Part shown: in pieces, positions 33,508 through 42,901 of the stretch | Layout of the letters: each line of letters starts with the position of its first letter | Position numbering within the stretch: the first letter of the stretch is position 1 | Source of the DNA: Sphingobacterium faecium | Lineage (GTDB): Bacteria; Bacteroidota; Bacteroidia; Sphingobacteriales; Sphingobacteriaceae | Length of the DNA stretch: 64,000 nucleotides | Assembly (NCBI RefSeq): GCF_003054045.1 | Contig: NZ_QBKH01000005.1 | Location: 248,001-312,000 of the forward strand | Direction of reading: 5' to 3' | Program-made: the position numbers and the translations under genes | Notes under the pieces: model-generated | The model's input: only the letters and a program-made list of their open reading frames with translations | What the model was told of the DNA's origin: nothing | Database searches by the model: none

Positions 33508-33864
33508 AATACGCGTTAGAGCCGGCTTCCTATACCCCAGACACCAATACATTGACATGTATCGAAACGTTGATCAAACAAATGCCCTTTGCTGTATAGC
33601 ATATTCAAACTGAATAGGCGAAAAGAATTTTTCGCCTATTCAATTCAGATAGAGTAATGTAAGATGACGTTAATCTCGATTCTTTTAGTATTGGTCACCG
33701 CATATCAATGGAAGATTGGAATTATCTCCTTATTGAACGTCTACCTCCAAAGCATTATCTGTTCAGAAAATAACAATCCCCTAGCTTGCTTTGTGATAGA
33801 TCATGACGTGTCGAATTGCAGATAACTGTCAATTGGTCCAAATGACATGGGATCGTGATTGAAT
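33508..33864. other. Gap with coding remnant and hairpin
   Basis: At 33513-33599 a plus-strand frame different from the preceding gene reads YALEPASYTPDTNTLTCIET through LIKQMPFAV to a TAG, a likely gene-end remnant of unknown family. The hairpin at 33611-33642 follows at a normal terminator distance from that TAG. Nothing is recognised beyond it. Confidence 0.35.
33611..33642. terminator. Perfect 14-base-pair hairpin, probable terminator
   Basis: TGAATAGGCGAAAA pairs with TTTTCGCCTATTCA over a 4-base loop. There is no T-run right after the stem, but the stem itself supplies A and T tracts on each side of the GGCG/CGCC core. Confidence 0.6.
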
Positions 33865-34338
33865 TTAATTCTTTTCAAATTTGACGACTATATTTCCAGC
33901 ACCTAATGCGGCAGCTAGTCCAGAAGGATGGTCAACAGATCCAAGTTTTGTATAACTGTATGAGGTATGAAAATTTTTGTAAAAAAGTACCAGCACCTTG
34001 TTTCCGTACAGGGCTAGATCACCAGCTTTTAGATCGCCACCAACTGTTGACTTTGCTGGCAACGTATTGGATAAATCATCATATTTTTCATTACCATTCA
34101 ATTCGTTCATATCAATAGTCATTGGAAGCATTGCTTTGAATGCATGCGCACTCGGATTGTCGTATAAAGTTGCAGTAAAGACTGCTTTGCCAATGGTAAT
34201 TTTCATATGGGGTGCTGACATGTTGTTATTCCCGTTTTCATTATTTTGGGTTGCTGTCGAGCTACCATCTTTACTGCAACTCGCGCTGCAACAAGAAAAA
34301 GTAACCAGAATCGCGAAGAGAGTGATCAATAATTTCAT
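33865..34338 (-). CDS. Cyclophilin-like fold lipoprotein
   Basis: The 157-residue protein has a lipoprotein signal with several Cys (FSCCSASCSKDG; Cys16 the best candidate for lipidation). From residue 45 it matches the bacterial cyclophilin-like domain (MKITIGKAVFTATLYDNPSAHAFKAMLPMTIDMNELNGNEKYDDL, YGNKVLVLFYKNFHTSYSYTKLGSVDHP). The family's members are thought not to act as peptidyl-prolyl isomerases. It is outer- or inner-membrane anchored. It lies 62 bases downstream of an acetyltransferase gene on the same strand and could be co-transcribed. Confidence 0.78.
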   Translation of the reverse strand: MKLLITLFAILVTFSCCSASCSKDGSSTATQNNENGNNNMSAPHMKITIGKAVFTATLYDNPSAHAFKAMLPMTIDMNELNGNEKYDDLSNTLPAKSTVGGDLKAGDLALYGNKVLVLFYKNFHTSYSYTKLGSVDHPSGLAAALGAGNIVVKFEKN

Positions 34339-34400
34339 AATATCAGGTCCTAAACTTAAAATATGGAGGTATCACTTATCTACTGACAGAGTTGAGTGAT

Positions 34401-34967
34401 TTAGGTATTAATATCTTTGATAAATCGTGCCGGAATGCCGCCCACGATGGTATTGTCAGGTACATCTTTTGAAACAACTGCACCTGCCGCCACAACAGCA
34501 TTTTCGCCAATCGTTACACCTTGCAAAATGGTGGCATTTGCACCAATCCATGCATTTTTTTTGATGAGGATCGGTTTCGGAATTAAGGAATGTCGATCTG
34601 CAATGGAGGTTGGATGTCCCTCGGTTAACAAACTCACTTTTGGAGCTAGCTGTACGTTGTCCTCAATGGTTATACCGCCGAGATCGAGAAATACACAATC
34701 AAAGTTGATGAATACATTTTTCCCGATTTTAGTATGCTTTCCGTAATTGATATACAAAGGTGTAAAGACGACAACACTTGCATCAATTTCCGAACCTGTT
34801 ACTTGACTCAACAGCTGTCTGATTTCGTCCGGTTCTGCAGTGTTATTCATTTGAACTAAAAGCTTCTTTGTAATAAAAGCTTCTTCACGCATTCTGTATG
34901 CTTCAGGATCGTTTGGTAAAATGGTCTCCCCTATCCTTAATCGTTCAAAAATATCTTTTGTTTCCAT
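34401..34967 (-). CDS. Sugar O-acetyltransferase (LacA/Maa type, left-handed beta-helix)
   Basis: The 188-residue protein matches the maltose/galactoside acetyltransferase family: an N-terminal helical cap (YRMREEAFITKKLLVQMN), then hexapeptide repeats forming a left-handed beta-helix (ITIEDNVQLAPKVSL, ITIGENAVVAAGAVVSKDV). The catalytic His118 is in LLTEGHPTS, and the end IVGGIPARFIKDI is typical. It transfers acetyl from acetyl-CoA to a sugar hydroxyl in the cytosol. It is divergent from the AraC regulator at 35087 with a 119-base spacer, so that regulator may control it. Confidence 0.88.
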   Translation of the reverse strand: METKDIFERLRIGETILPNDPEAYRMREEAFITKKLLVQMNNTAEPDEIRQLLSQVTGSEIDASVVVFTPLYINYGKHTKIGKNVFINFDCVFLDLGGITIEDNVQLAPKVSLLTEGHPTSIADRHSLIPKPILIKKNAWIGANATILQGVTIGENAVVAAGAVVSKDVPDNTIVGGIPARFIKDINT

Positions 34968-35086
34968 TGCTATACTTATTTATATGACAAAGTTACTGGT
35001 ATTTTAAGCGTGTTATATTACATTTACTTCGCAAATAATGTCAAATATTACCTATTTTTAATGACAGTTTCTTAATTTGAACGGAT

Positions 35087-35902
35087 ATGCTAGAAAATCA
35101 AAAGGTTATACTTTATAAAATGGCATCAACGGACCGGTTTCCAATAGATTTCCAGATACGATTTCATACGCATATTTATTGTCAAAGTGGAACCATACAA
35201 TTTGTGTTCAATAATCAACAATTTCGTTGTAAAAAGGGAGAATTTATCTTTTGGCTCGCAGGTCTTGATGTTTCGGATTTATCTTTCTCAACGAATTTTA
35301 AAGCTACGGTCCTCTTGGTGGACAATAATTTATTGACCCAGAATTTACCGAGTGCAAATGCGAGTATAGACAGCTACATACATGCTAGACAACATCCAAT
35401 TTTGCACCCGGATAAAAAAGACAAAGAGAAAATCTTAAAAAATTTTCAGTTGTTGTATGATCAATCCCAAGAAAAAAACCACCGTTTCTTTGAAGAGGTA
35501 CTGAAACTCCAAATGCAACTTTTCATTTTGGAAATGTGGCACATTTTTGAAGATGAACTAGACAGACGAAAACGTAGTTTGCAAAGTGGGACATTGTACG
35601 AACGGTTTAGCCAGTTAATACAGAAACATGGTCTGACAGAGAGAGAAGTTCGCTTTTACAGCGATAAACTGAGTATCACACCCAAATATCTCAATTATAT
35701 TTGCAAAGTTAATACCCGAATTACGGCTTCAGAATGGATACAGCGATATGTGAAAGAACGAATAATACTTTTGTTAAAAAACAAAAATCTGAATATTTCT
35801 GAAATTGCGGATGAAATGAATTTTTCAAGCCGTTCATTCTTTACGCGCTATGTAAAAAAACTATTAGGTACTACTCCAAAAGAATATAGGGAACGGATAT
35901 GA
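35087..35902 (+). CDS. AraC family transcriptional regulator
   Basis: The 271-residue protein has an N-terminal cupin-like sensing domain (FQIRFHTHIYCQSGTIQFVF, KKGEFIFWLAGLDV). The C-terminal AraC double helix-turn-helix (about 165-271) includes FYSDKLSITPKYLNYICKVNTRITASEWIQ and LNISEIADEMNFSSRSFFTRYVKKLLGTTPKEYRER, the classical second-helix signature. It stands divergent to the sugar acetyltransferase and possibly activates it. The ligand is unknown. Confidence 0.9.
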   Translation: MLENQKVILYKMASTDRFPIDFQIRFHTHIYCQSGTIQFVFNNQQFRCKKGEFIFWLAGLDVSDLSFSTNFKATVLLVDNNLLTQNLPSANASIDSYIHARQHPILHPDKKDKEKILKNFQLLYDQSQEKNHRFFEEVLKLQMQLFILEMWHIFEDELDRRKRSLQSGTLYERFSQLIQKHGLTEREVRFYSDKLSITPKYLNYICKVNTRITASEWIQRYVKERIILLLKNKNLNISEIADEMNFSSRSFFTRYVKKLLGTTPKEYRERI

Positions 35903-35971
35903 AATGGCTGTACACTATCTTCTTTTGATTTTTGTAGTCATGTGTATGCTCCTACCGATTTTAAATTATTT

Positions 35972-36529
35972 TTACTGTACAGATTCATTTAATTTTGAAT
36001 AAATAACCGTATCGATAAATTTTCCATTATAAAACTCACTTTCCTTTAAATGTCCTTCCTTATTGAAATTGCATTTCTCTAATACCTTGGCAGAAGCAAA
36101 ATTTTCAGGGTCTATGACTGCTTCAATAGAGTGCAGTTTCATCTCCGTAAAATCATAGTTAACTACTTTTGCTATTGCTTGTGTGATATAACCTCGTCCT
36201 TGAAATTCGGGAAGTAACATATAACCTATCTCTGCTCGATAATGCTCGGGTTTAATATAATAATAACCTATTGTACCGATCATTTTGGGATTACCTTTTA
36301 TGGTAATAGCCCAATTAATCAGCTCACTACTGTTAATTTTTTCATCAGTTAATTTAATAAATTCTGAAATTTCATCTAGGGTTGTAGCTACAGGACGAGG
36401 AATATATTTCATTATTTCTGTATCAGACCGCAGCGCATATAGTTCATTGATATCATGTAAATCGGCACGTCTCAGTTTAAGTCTTTCTGTTTCCAAATTA
36501 GGAAAAGTTGAAAAATTTATATTCAGCAT
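35972..36529 (-). CDS. GNAT N-acetyltransferase (RimJ/RimL type)
   Basis: The 185-residue protein has the Acetyltransf_3 pattern: ETERLKLRRADLHDINELYA at the start, WAITIKGNPKMIGTIGYYYI, acetyl-CoA loop region YMLLPEFQGRGYITQAIAKV (Q/RxxGxG/A as QGRGYI), IEAVIDPENFASAKVLEKCNFNKEGHL at the end. It acetylates an amine, possibly of a ribosomal protein or small molecule. A fragment of a close relative lies at 21029-21223. Single gene. Confidence 0.88.
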   Translation of the reverse strand: MLNINFSTFPNLETERLKLRRADLHDINELYALRSDTEIMKYIPRPVATTLDEISEFIKLTDEKINSSELINWAITIKGNPKMIGTIGYYYIKPEHYRAEIGYMLLPEFQGRGYITQAIAKVVNYDFTEMKLHSIEAVIDPENFASAKVLEKCNFNKEGHLKESEFYNGKFIDTVIYSKLNESVQ

Positions 36530-36711
36530 TTTGGGTTTATATTTTTATAAAGTTATTATTTTTTTTAATCCATAGCTATATCAACAATCTCACTAACCGT
36601 AATAAAGTACTGGTTTACCGACTTTCTATCCTCACACACCTATTAGCAATAAGTTCTAAATCTAAATCGAGTTACTTTTGAATCATAAACAAACACATAA
36701 ACATATTTATC

Positions 36712-36990
36712 ATGAAAACTAAAACAATCTTCGACATCAATAGCAAAACAATCTCCAATGGTTTTAAAAAAGCATTTGATTGTTTACAATCTTCTAAACT
36801 TAAAGTTTCCGCTAGTGATGGGAAAGTATACTTGCAGATTTCACTTCTATGGGCTATCGTTATTGGTATCATATTTCCTTTAGCCCTAATTGTATTGGTT
36901 GTACTAACATTATTTTCAAATCTTACTATTGCTATTCAACAAGATATCAAACAAAGTAATAATAACCATAAAATTATTGAGTTGAAATAA
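36712..36990 (+). CDS. DUF4342 family small membrane protein
   Basis: The 92-residue protein has an N-terminal soluble part (ISNGFKKAFDCLQSSKLKVSASDGKVYLQISLLW), then one long membrane segment or hairpin (AIVIGIIFPLALIVLVVLTLF) and a polar tail. The order matches DUF4342: a helix, a short beta-hairpin of the form DGKVxLxxPL, and a hydrophobic end. Function unknown. A terminator follows at 37069. Confidence 0.7.
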   Translation: MKTKTIFDINSKTISNGFKKAFDCLQSSKLKVSASDGKVYLQISLLWAIVIGIIFPLALIVLVVLTLFSNLTIAIQQDIKQSNNNHKIIELK

Positions 36991-37068
36991 TTAGGATTAA
37001 TGTCAACAAAGAACAACAAACTTTCATCAAATCTGATATGAAAATTGGCTTATAATACTGAAAAAAAA

Positions 37069-37099
37069 ATAAAGCTAATGGTTAGATTAGCTTTATTTT
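37069..37099. terminator. Bidirectional terminator
   Basis: The stem AATAAAGCTAAT/ATTAGCTTTATT is bordered by A- and T-runs. It serves the DUF4342 gene and the minus-strand SusCD peptidase operon. Confidence 0.8.
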
Positions 37100-37158
37100 T
37101 ATTACGATAGAAATAGAATTTACTACTTTCCTACGCTGAGGAAAACAACAAATTAGTT

Positions 37159-38667
37159 TTATAGATTGGGGTTGTTGTTTAATTCATTCAATGGTATTGG
37201 AAATAAAAAATATTTGCTATTGGGAGCCAAACTTGTTCCATCAGGAAATTTAAGAATGTAATGTCCCATTACAGCTACTGTTTTGCCGGCATCATCCACA
37301 AAAGTTTGATTTGTTTCACGCCGTACTGGTGCAGTCTGCGTTCTCAAGATATCATATAACCGGAAACCTTCTCCCCATAATTCTTTCCGTCTTTCCAATA
37401 AGACCTCCTGCACAGTTTTCGATTTATCAAAGTTGGTAACATCAAGATTTTTTAAGGCACGTTTTGCCCTTAATTCATTCAAGAGATCAATTGCACCTTT
37501 TACATCATCTAATCGAGCTCTACTCTCTGCTTCAATAAGTAATTGTTCAGAAGACCGCATTAAGACAATATGTCCATCGCGGTTAGGGTGCTTATTTCTA
37601 AATTTACGGTATCGATATGATCTATAAATTGCCTCGGCGGGCTGCTTCGCAATATCAAATAACGATTTCCGTACATCTCCTTCGGTAAATAAGCCGATAA
37701 AGTTGGGATCGGGAATGATACTGTTATAACCAAAGTATAAATTGACACCTTTAGCATCCGTGGCATAAGGAGTGGTTTCGATATAGGCTAAAAAAGAAGC
37801 TCCCCCTAGATTTTGTGTTGCTGTCTGTGGATGCCCCCATATCCACTCTGTATTGCTGACATCATTAAATCCTTCTTTATATTGATCTGCTGTCATAATA
37901 GGATAACCCACACGTGCTTTTGCCGCATAATCACGTGCTTGCTCCCAGCTTTCCTGTGTTAAATAGGTCCTTGCTAAAAGTCCATAGACAACATTAAGAT
38001 CAAACCTATTCTTGACCTTACGTTTAAAACCGGCCAACAGCTTTTCTGCCTCTTTTAAGTCGGATATAATTTGATCATATACCTGTTTTACCGTAGCAAG
38101 GGGTTTTGGTACTGTGGTTGGTGTTGTGGGATCCGTATAAATCGGAATTGCTTTAGCATTAGGATCTTTGGAATAGGTAAACTGATATTGACGAACAAGA
38201 TTAAGATAGTTTAAACCTCTCAAGGCGTACGCCTGTCCCTTGAGATGTTTTAAACTTTCTTTGCTGCTGTCATCAATGTTCAGATTAGCGATAAGATTGT
38301 TAGCGTGATCGATTGATTTATACTGTAAAGTCCAAAAGAATAGGGCTCTACGGGTAGTATGATCAAATGGATCTTTGTACGGATAAGAATCTCTGAAACC
38401 ATAACGACCATCACGTGCTATAGCATCCTCTCCCATCACTTCATGTGTCAAAAATATAGTCGGAAGGCCAGGATTATCCTGAGAAGTGCTATTCTCCATT
38501 AAAAAACGAATAGATCCGTTTATAAAGGCATCAATATTATTTTCGGAGGAAAATACCTCTGGAGTGGTAATCTGCGTCGCAGGCGCTGTATCAAAAAAGC
38601 TCTCGCTACAAGATGAAAGTACCAATATGGGTAATATGATCGTGATATATTTAAATTTAAATTTCAT
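37159..38667 (-). CDS. SusD/RagB family outer-membrane lipoprotein
   Basis: The 502-residue lipoprotein (lipobox LSSC, Cys20, then SESFFDTAP) has SusD features: the N-terminal TPR helices (LKGQAYALRGLNYLNLVRQY), AKAIPIYTDPTTPTTVPKPL, YDQIISDLKEAEKLL, and the C-terminal RSSEQLLIEAESRARLDDVKGAIDLLNELRAKRAL and ERRKELWGEGFRLYDILR. It is the surface lid of the SusC porin encoded just upstream (19-base spacing). With an M14 peptidase and TlpA protein in the operon, the ligand is more likely a peptide than a glycan, as for RagAB; this is inference. Last gene of the operon. Confidence 0.9.
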   Translation of the reverse strand: MKFKFKYITIILPILVLSSCSESFFDTAPATQITTPEVFSSENNIDAFINGSIRFLMENSTSQDNPGLPTIFLTHEVMGEDAIARDGRYGFRDSYPYKDPFDHTTRRALFFWTLQYKSIDHANNLIANLNIDDSSKESLKHLKGQAYALRGLNYLNLVRQYQFTYSKDPNAKAIPIYTDPTTPTTVPKPLATVKQVYDQIISDLKEAEKLLAGFKRKVKNRFDLNVVYGLLARTYLTQESWEQARDYAAKARVGYPIMTADQYKEGFNDVSNTEWIWGHPQTATQNLGGASFLAYIETTPYATDAKGVNLYFGYNSIIPDPNFIGLFTEGDVRKSLFDIAKQPAEAIYRSYRYRKFRNKHPNRDGHIVLMRSSEQLLIEAESRARLDDVKGAIDLLNELRAKRALKNLDVTNFDKSKTVQEVLLERRKELWGEGFRLYDILRTQTAPVRRETNQTFVDDAGKTVAVMGHYILKFPDGTSLAPNSKYFLFPIPLNELNNNPNL

Positions 38668-38686
38668 GATAAATCAGATTTATAGA

Positions 38687-41600
38687 TTAGAAAGAAACAT
38701 TAAGAACTAGAGCATATGATTTTTGTGCAGGATAACGATAATAGGTAACACCACTCACCGTTTGTTCTGGATCTAACCCCTTTGTTCCATAGAAAGTCAA
38801 CAAGTTTTCTCCTACAAATCTTATGCGAACATCCGAAAGCGACCATTTTGATACAAGCGTACGTGGAATAGTATAGCTCAAACTTAAATTTTTCAATCTT
38901 CCATAACTTGCACTACGAAGGAATCGGGTCGATGGTATACTGTTCCAAGAGTCAGTTACATACGATAATCTTGGAAAATCGGTGTCCGTATTTTCTGGTG
39001 TCCATCGATTAAGGGCTTCTTTAGACCAGCTACGTCCAGGTGCAGAACCAACATGCATAATCATCGGTTGATCGCCATCAAAAATTTTACCGCCGAGACT
39101 GTAGGATAGCAAAAATGAGAAGTCAATACCTTTGTAATTAAAACTATTGCTAATTCCTCCGTAAAGATCTGGCAACGAGCTACCTTCAAAATAGAAGGAA
39201 GCTTCATTTTGATTTGTAGTTGTTGTACGACCAGTCACATTTCCCTCTGCATCTTTAACATCTTTATACCAGCTTGCTTTACCGCTTTCTGGGTCTACGC
39301 CTGCCCATTCTTTAATATAAAAATCATAGATGGAACCTCCTTCAATCATTTTCTTCGTATTGCCATACTGTCCAATTGCCCCTGTTAGGATTTCCTTCTG
39401 TGGTAACTTGGTAATTTTATTTTTATAATGACCAAAGTTTGCTGTGATTGACCATCTAAAATCTTTATTACGAATAGGCACACCTGTAATCTGCCCATCT
39501 ATTCCTCGATTACGGAGTGAACCAATATTAGCATCGATACCACTGTAGCCAGTAGATGGTGAAAGTGGCTTTTGAAAAAGTAGATCTTTTGATTGCCTGT
39601 CATAGACATCAATCTGTGCAATCAGTCGATTATTAAACACGGCTATATCAGCTCCAATATTGAGATTAAGGTTAGTCTCCCATTTTAGATCTGGTGTAGG
39701 TAGATCGGATGGTAGCAGTCCGAGATTGTCCAAACTATTGTAGATGGAATAAAATCCGCCATAAGCATAATTGCCAACACGATCATTTCCCTGGGCACCA
39801 TAACTGGCGCGCAAATTAAGATTATTGATGCTGGACACTTCTTTCAAGAAGGTCTCTTTTTTAATATTCCAGGCTGCTCCTACCGACCAAAAATTGCCCC
39901 AACGTGATTGCTTGCTGAATCTTGATGATCCATCTCGACGGTAACTGCTGGAAAAGTGGTAGCGATCAAGGTAATCATAGTTTACTTGTCCCAACCAACT
40001 CGCCAATTTATAATCGGAAGAGGTTCCGTTAAACACCCCACTTAGCGTTCCGGCCGATGGTTCTGTCTTACCCAAGACCTGAAAACCCGTACGGCTGCCA
40101 GACAAAGAAGATGCACCTTCCACATACACTTCTGGCCCTACCAATGCGCTAATGTGATGTTTGTTACCAAAAGTGGCCACATAGTTTAGAAAACTATTGA
40201 TCGTATAGTTTAGCGTACGACTTGAACTGCGGCTCGCCGACCCAGCCCCATCTGTTAAAACTCCAGTACTGTAATAGGAGTGCGAATAGGAATGTGAACT
40301 ACTGTTTCTATAGTCGACATTGGCTGTGGTCTTTAGAAATAAATAATCCGTGAATGCTAATTTTAGATTTGTTCCTAACAAAACAGACTCATTGTTGCTT
40401 CCAGAAATAGCATTTTCGGCACTCCCTAAAATATTTGATCCGCTGGCTGCTGTTGTGGGACGCCATAATCCATAATCCCAAATTTTATTACCTTGCTCGT
40501 CCAGAATATAAGTGCCATCAGCATTCCGTTGATAAACTGGATATAAATCTGATACTAAGCGTTGGAAATTGGCAAAGTTGCCTGTATTGCTATCACTCTG
40601 AGTCGGCGCACGCTGAAATCCAGAAGACAAGGCGACATTTCCACCGACTTCAAACCAGCTATTCACTTTTGACTGTATATTTGTACGAAAATTATACCGT
40701 TTGAAATCTGCCGTACGAATCCAGCCCTGCTCATTTAAGTAGCCAGCTGATAGATAATAACGTGTACTTGTCCCTCCACCACTCAGATTAAGATCGTATT
40801 GCTGCCTTATGCCCTGACGAGCAATCGCCTTTCCCCAGTTGTCATTCCAAAGTGGTGTAGCTCCTGAGACAAGTTTTCCATCGAGACCGACAGGTTTTGG
40901 AAAAGATGGGCCAAAAATATTGACTTTAAATGCACCGTCAATTAGATAATCTGTGGCATATTGTGCTGCATCTGTAGCCGATTTTCCTTGATCAAGTTGC
41001 GTGTTACGGATTGCTTCCCATTGCAATTCATAATATTCCTGTTGTGAGAGGTATTCGTAATCTTTTACAGCTCTACCGGTAAAGCCATAATTTGCAGAAA
41101 AATTGACTGCTGTTCTGCTGTTTAATTCGCCTGATTTGGTTGTAATTACAATAACACCATTGGCTCCCCTTGATCCGTAAAGTGCGCTAGCTGTTGCGTC
41201 TTTTAAGACAGAAATGGATAGGATATCTTTTGGGTTAAGGTTATTAGGATTAGCTCCAGGAATACCGTCTACTACATATAATGGTGCTGTTGAGGCATTC
41301 ACCGAACCGACTCCACGAACAAACAATTCTGCATCACTACCAGGTTGTCCGGAAGCGGCGATAGATTGTAGTCCGGGCACGGTACCTTGTAGTGCTTTTC
41401 CGATTGTTGTAATCTGCAGATTGTCCAATTCTTTACCGCTTACTGTTGCTACGGAACCGGTATAACTTGATCTTTTAGTCGTCGTATAACCAACAACTAC
41501 GGTCTCTTCAAGTGTATTTTCAATGGGCTCAAGTTTAATGACCACAGGAGAATGATCTATAACCAAAGTCTTACTTGTATATCCAACAAAAGAAATCGTG

Positions 41601-41848
41601 ACAGTGAAGGGTAACTTTTGTCCGGTTACAAATTGAAATTTTCCCAACCTATCTGTGGTCACTTGATGAGTTACATCCTTTAAACTTAGAGTGGCTCCAG
41701 AAAGTGGTTTTTCAGTGGTAGCATCTTCTACTACTCCACTGAGAACAGCATTTATGATTGATTTTGTTTGTTCCTGTGCATAGGCCGGTACAATAGAGCC
41801 GCTCCCAGATAACAAAAGAAGCAAATGAAATAGGGTTGATTTTCTCAT
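38687..41848 (-). CDS. SusC/RagA family TonB-linked outer-membrane transporter
   Basis: The 1053-residue protein has a signal peptide (to AYAQ), a carboxypeptidase-like domain (AVLSGVVEDATTEKPLSGATLSL, about 32-115), then EETVVVGYTTTKRSSYTGSV at the plug start, LYVVDGIPGANPNNLNP and ASALYGSRGANGVIVITTKSG in the plug, and a 22-strand barrel ending in SYALVLNVSF. It lacks an STN domain, so it does not signal to a FecR/sigma pair. With SusD it forms a substrate-import complex driven by TonB. It follows the TlpA gene by 27 bases. Confidence 0.93.
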   Translation of the reverse strand: MRKSTLFHLLLLLSGSGSIVPAYAQEQTKSIINAVLSGVVEDATTEKPLSGATLSLKDVTHQVTTDRLGKFQFVTGQKLPFTVTISFVGYTSKTLVIDHSPVVIKLEPIENTLEETVVVGYTTTKRSSYTGSVATVSGKELDNLQITTIGKALQGTVPGLQSIAASGQPGSDAELFVRGVGSVNASTAPLYVVDGIPGANPNNLNPKDILSISVLKDATASALYGSRGANGVIVITTKSGELNSRTAVNFSANYGFTGRAVKDYEYLSQQEYYELQWEAIRNTQLDQGKSATDAAQYATDYLIDGAFKVNIFGPSFPKPVGLDGKLVSGATPLWNDNWGKAIARQGIRQQYDLNLSGGGTSTRYYLSAGYLNEQGWIRTADFKRYNFRTNIQSKVNSWFEVGGNVALSSGFQRAPTQSDSNTGNFANFQRLVSDLYPVYQRNADGTYILDEQGNKIWDYGLWRPTTAASGSNILGSAENAISGSNNESVLLGTNLKLAFTDYLFLKTTANVDYRNSSSHSYSHSYYSTGVLTDGAGSASRSSSRTLNYTINSFLNYVATFGNKHHISALVGPEVYVEGASSLSGSRTGFQVLGKTEPSAGTLSGVFNGTSSDYKLASWLGQVNYDYLDRYHFSSSYRRDGSSRFSKQSRWGNFWSVGAAWNIKKETFLKEVSSINNLNLRASYGAQGNDRVGNYAYGGFYSIYNSLDNLGLLPSDLPTPDLKWETNLNLNIGADIAVFNNRLIAQIDVYDRQSKDLLFQKPLSPSTGYSGIDANIGSLRNRGIDGQITGVPIRNKDFRWSITANFGHYKNKITKLPQKEILTGAIGQYGNTKKMIEGGSIYDFYIKEWAGVDPESGKASWYKDVKDAEGNVTGRTTTTNQNEASFYFEGSSLPDLYGGISNSFNYKGIDFSFLLSYSLGGKIFDGDQPMIMHVGSAPGRSWSKEALNRWTPENTDTDFPRLSYVTDSWNSIPSTRFLRSASYGRLKNLSLSYTIPRTLVSKWSLSDVRIRFVGENLLTFYGTKGLDPEQTVSGVTYYRYPAQKSYALVLNVSF

Positions 41849-41875
41849 TATTTTTAATATTTTTTAATCAATACA

Positions 41876-42874
41876 TTACTCTCCATATAATTCCTTCAAT
41901 TTTTGCTGCAAAGCTTCTCCTCGAATGTTTCGGGCCACGATAACACCATTTTCATCAATAAGAAAATTGCTTGGAATAAAGCGCACTCCGTACAGTGCTG
42001 TAGCTTCGCTGTCCCAATATGCAAGATCAGATACCTGTGTCCAATTCAGACCATCATCTTTGATCGCTTTCAACCAGTCTTCTTTTTTCTTATCAAGTGA
42101 AACCCCAAATATTTGAAATCCTTTATCTTTATACTTTTGAAATGCGGCTACGATATTGGGGTTCTCTCGGCGACAAGGTCCACACCAAGCAGCCCAGAAA
42201 TCTAAAAAGACATATCCCTTACCTAAATGCTCACTAAAGCGAACTTTGTTTCCTTCCGAATCAGTAGAAACAAAATCTAATGCTTTATTACCAGGTAGAA
42301 CCGCACGTTGCTTTACAATTAAATCTTTTAAGATGCGAACATATTGCGTTTGCTGTAAAGAAACATCCAATAAATTAATATGCTCCTCGATCTCATCGGG
42401 GGATAAATTGTAAGAATAATTGCGAAACAGAGCATATGCTGCAACGATTGATTTTGGATCGGCCTCAATAAATTGTTTTGCTGTAAGTCCACGCTGTTCT
42501 TTACTTGATTTTTCAAAATAAGCTTGTGCTCTTGATCCTTTGATTACGGCACGATCACCTTTCTCTGCAGATTGAATAATAACTTCTATCGGAGTATCCT
42601 CTAAGAAAAGCTGTATAGGATAGCTTTCTTCATTAAACTTCAATGCGTATAGTTCTGGAAGTTCAACTTTTGTTGTGAAACTAAATCTTCCATTCTTTAT
42701 CAGAGTTGAATCAATTGTCTTAAAGAGTTTATTGTCGTATCGCTGAATATATATTTTACCTTCTTTAAGGCTATTTACTTTTCCTGTTAAACGCAATGAT
42801 GTTATTTTTTGTGCCGATGCCTGTCCTACAAGAAGTAGCATCAACACGACAAGTAATGTGTGTTTGTTTTTCAT
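41876..42874 (-). CDS. Periplasmic TlpA-like disulfide reductase with DUF4369 domain
   Basis: The 332-residue protein has a signal peptide (to ASAQ). The N-terminal DUF4369-like beta domain (LRLTGKVNSLKEGKIYIQRYDNKL, IKNGRFSFTTKVELPELYALKF) is followed by a helical linker. The thioredoxin domain starts at KALDFVSTDSEGNKVRFSEHLGKG, with active site WCGPC at 230-234 and cis-Pro region VRFIPSNFLID. Such proteins are frequent partners of SusCD operons. Here it may reduce disulfides in imported peptides or in operon proteins. It is 27 bases from genes on both sides. Confidence 0.9.
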   Translation of the reverse strand: MKNKHTLLVVLMLLLVGQASAQKITSLRLTGKVNSLKEGKIYIQRYDNKLFKTIDSTLIKNGRFSFTTKVELPELYALKFNEESYPIQLFLEDTPIEVIIQSAEKGDRAVIKGSRAQAYFEKSSKEQRGLTAKQFIEADPKSIVAAYALFRNYSYNLSPDEIEEHINLLDVSLQQTQYVRILKDLIVKQRAVLPGNKALDFVSTDSEGNKVRFSEHLGKGYVFLDFWAAWCGPCRRENPNIVAAFQKYKDKGFQIFGVSLDKKKEDWLKAIKDDGLNWTQVSDLAYWDSEATALYGVRFIPSNFLIDENGVIVARNIRGEALQQKLKELYGE

Positions 42875-42901
42875 GTTTTTATTTATTTATAAGTTGTTTT
42901 A

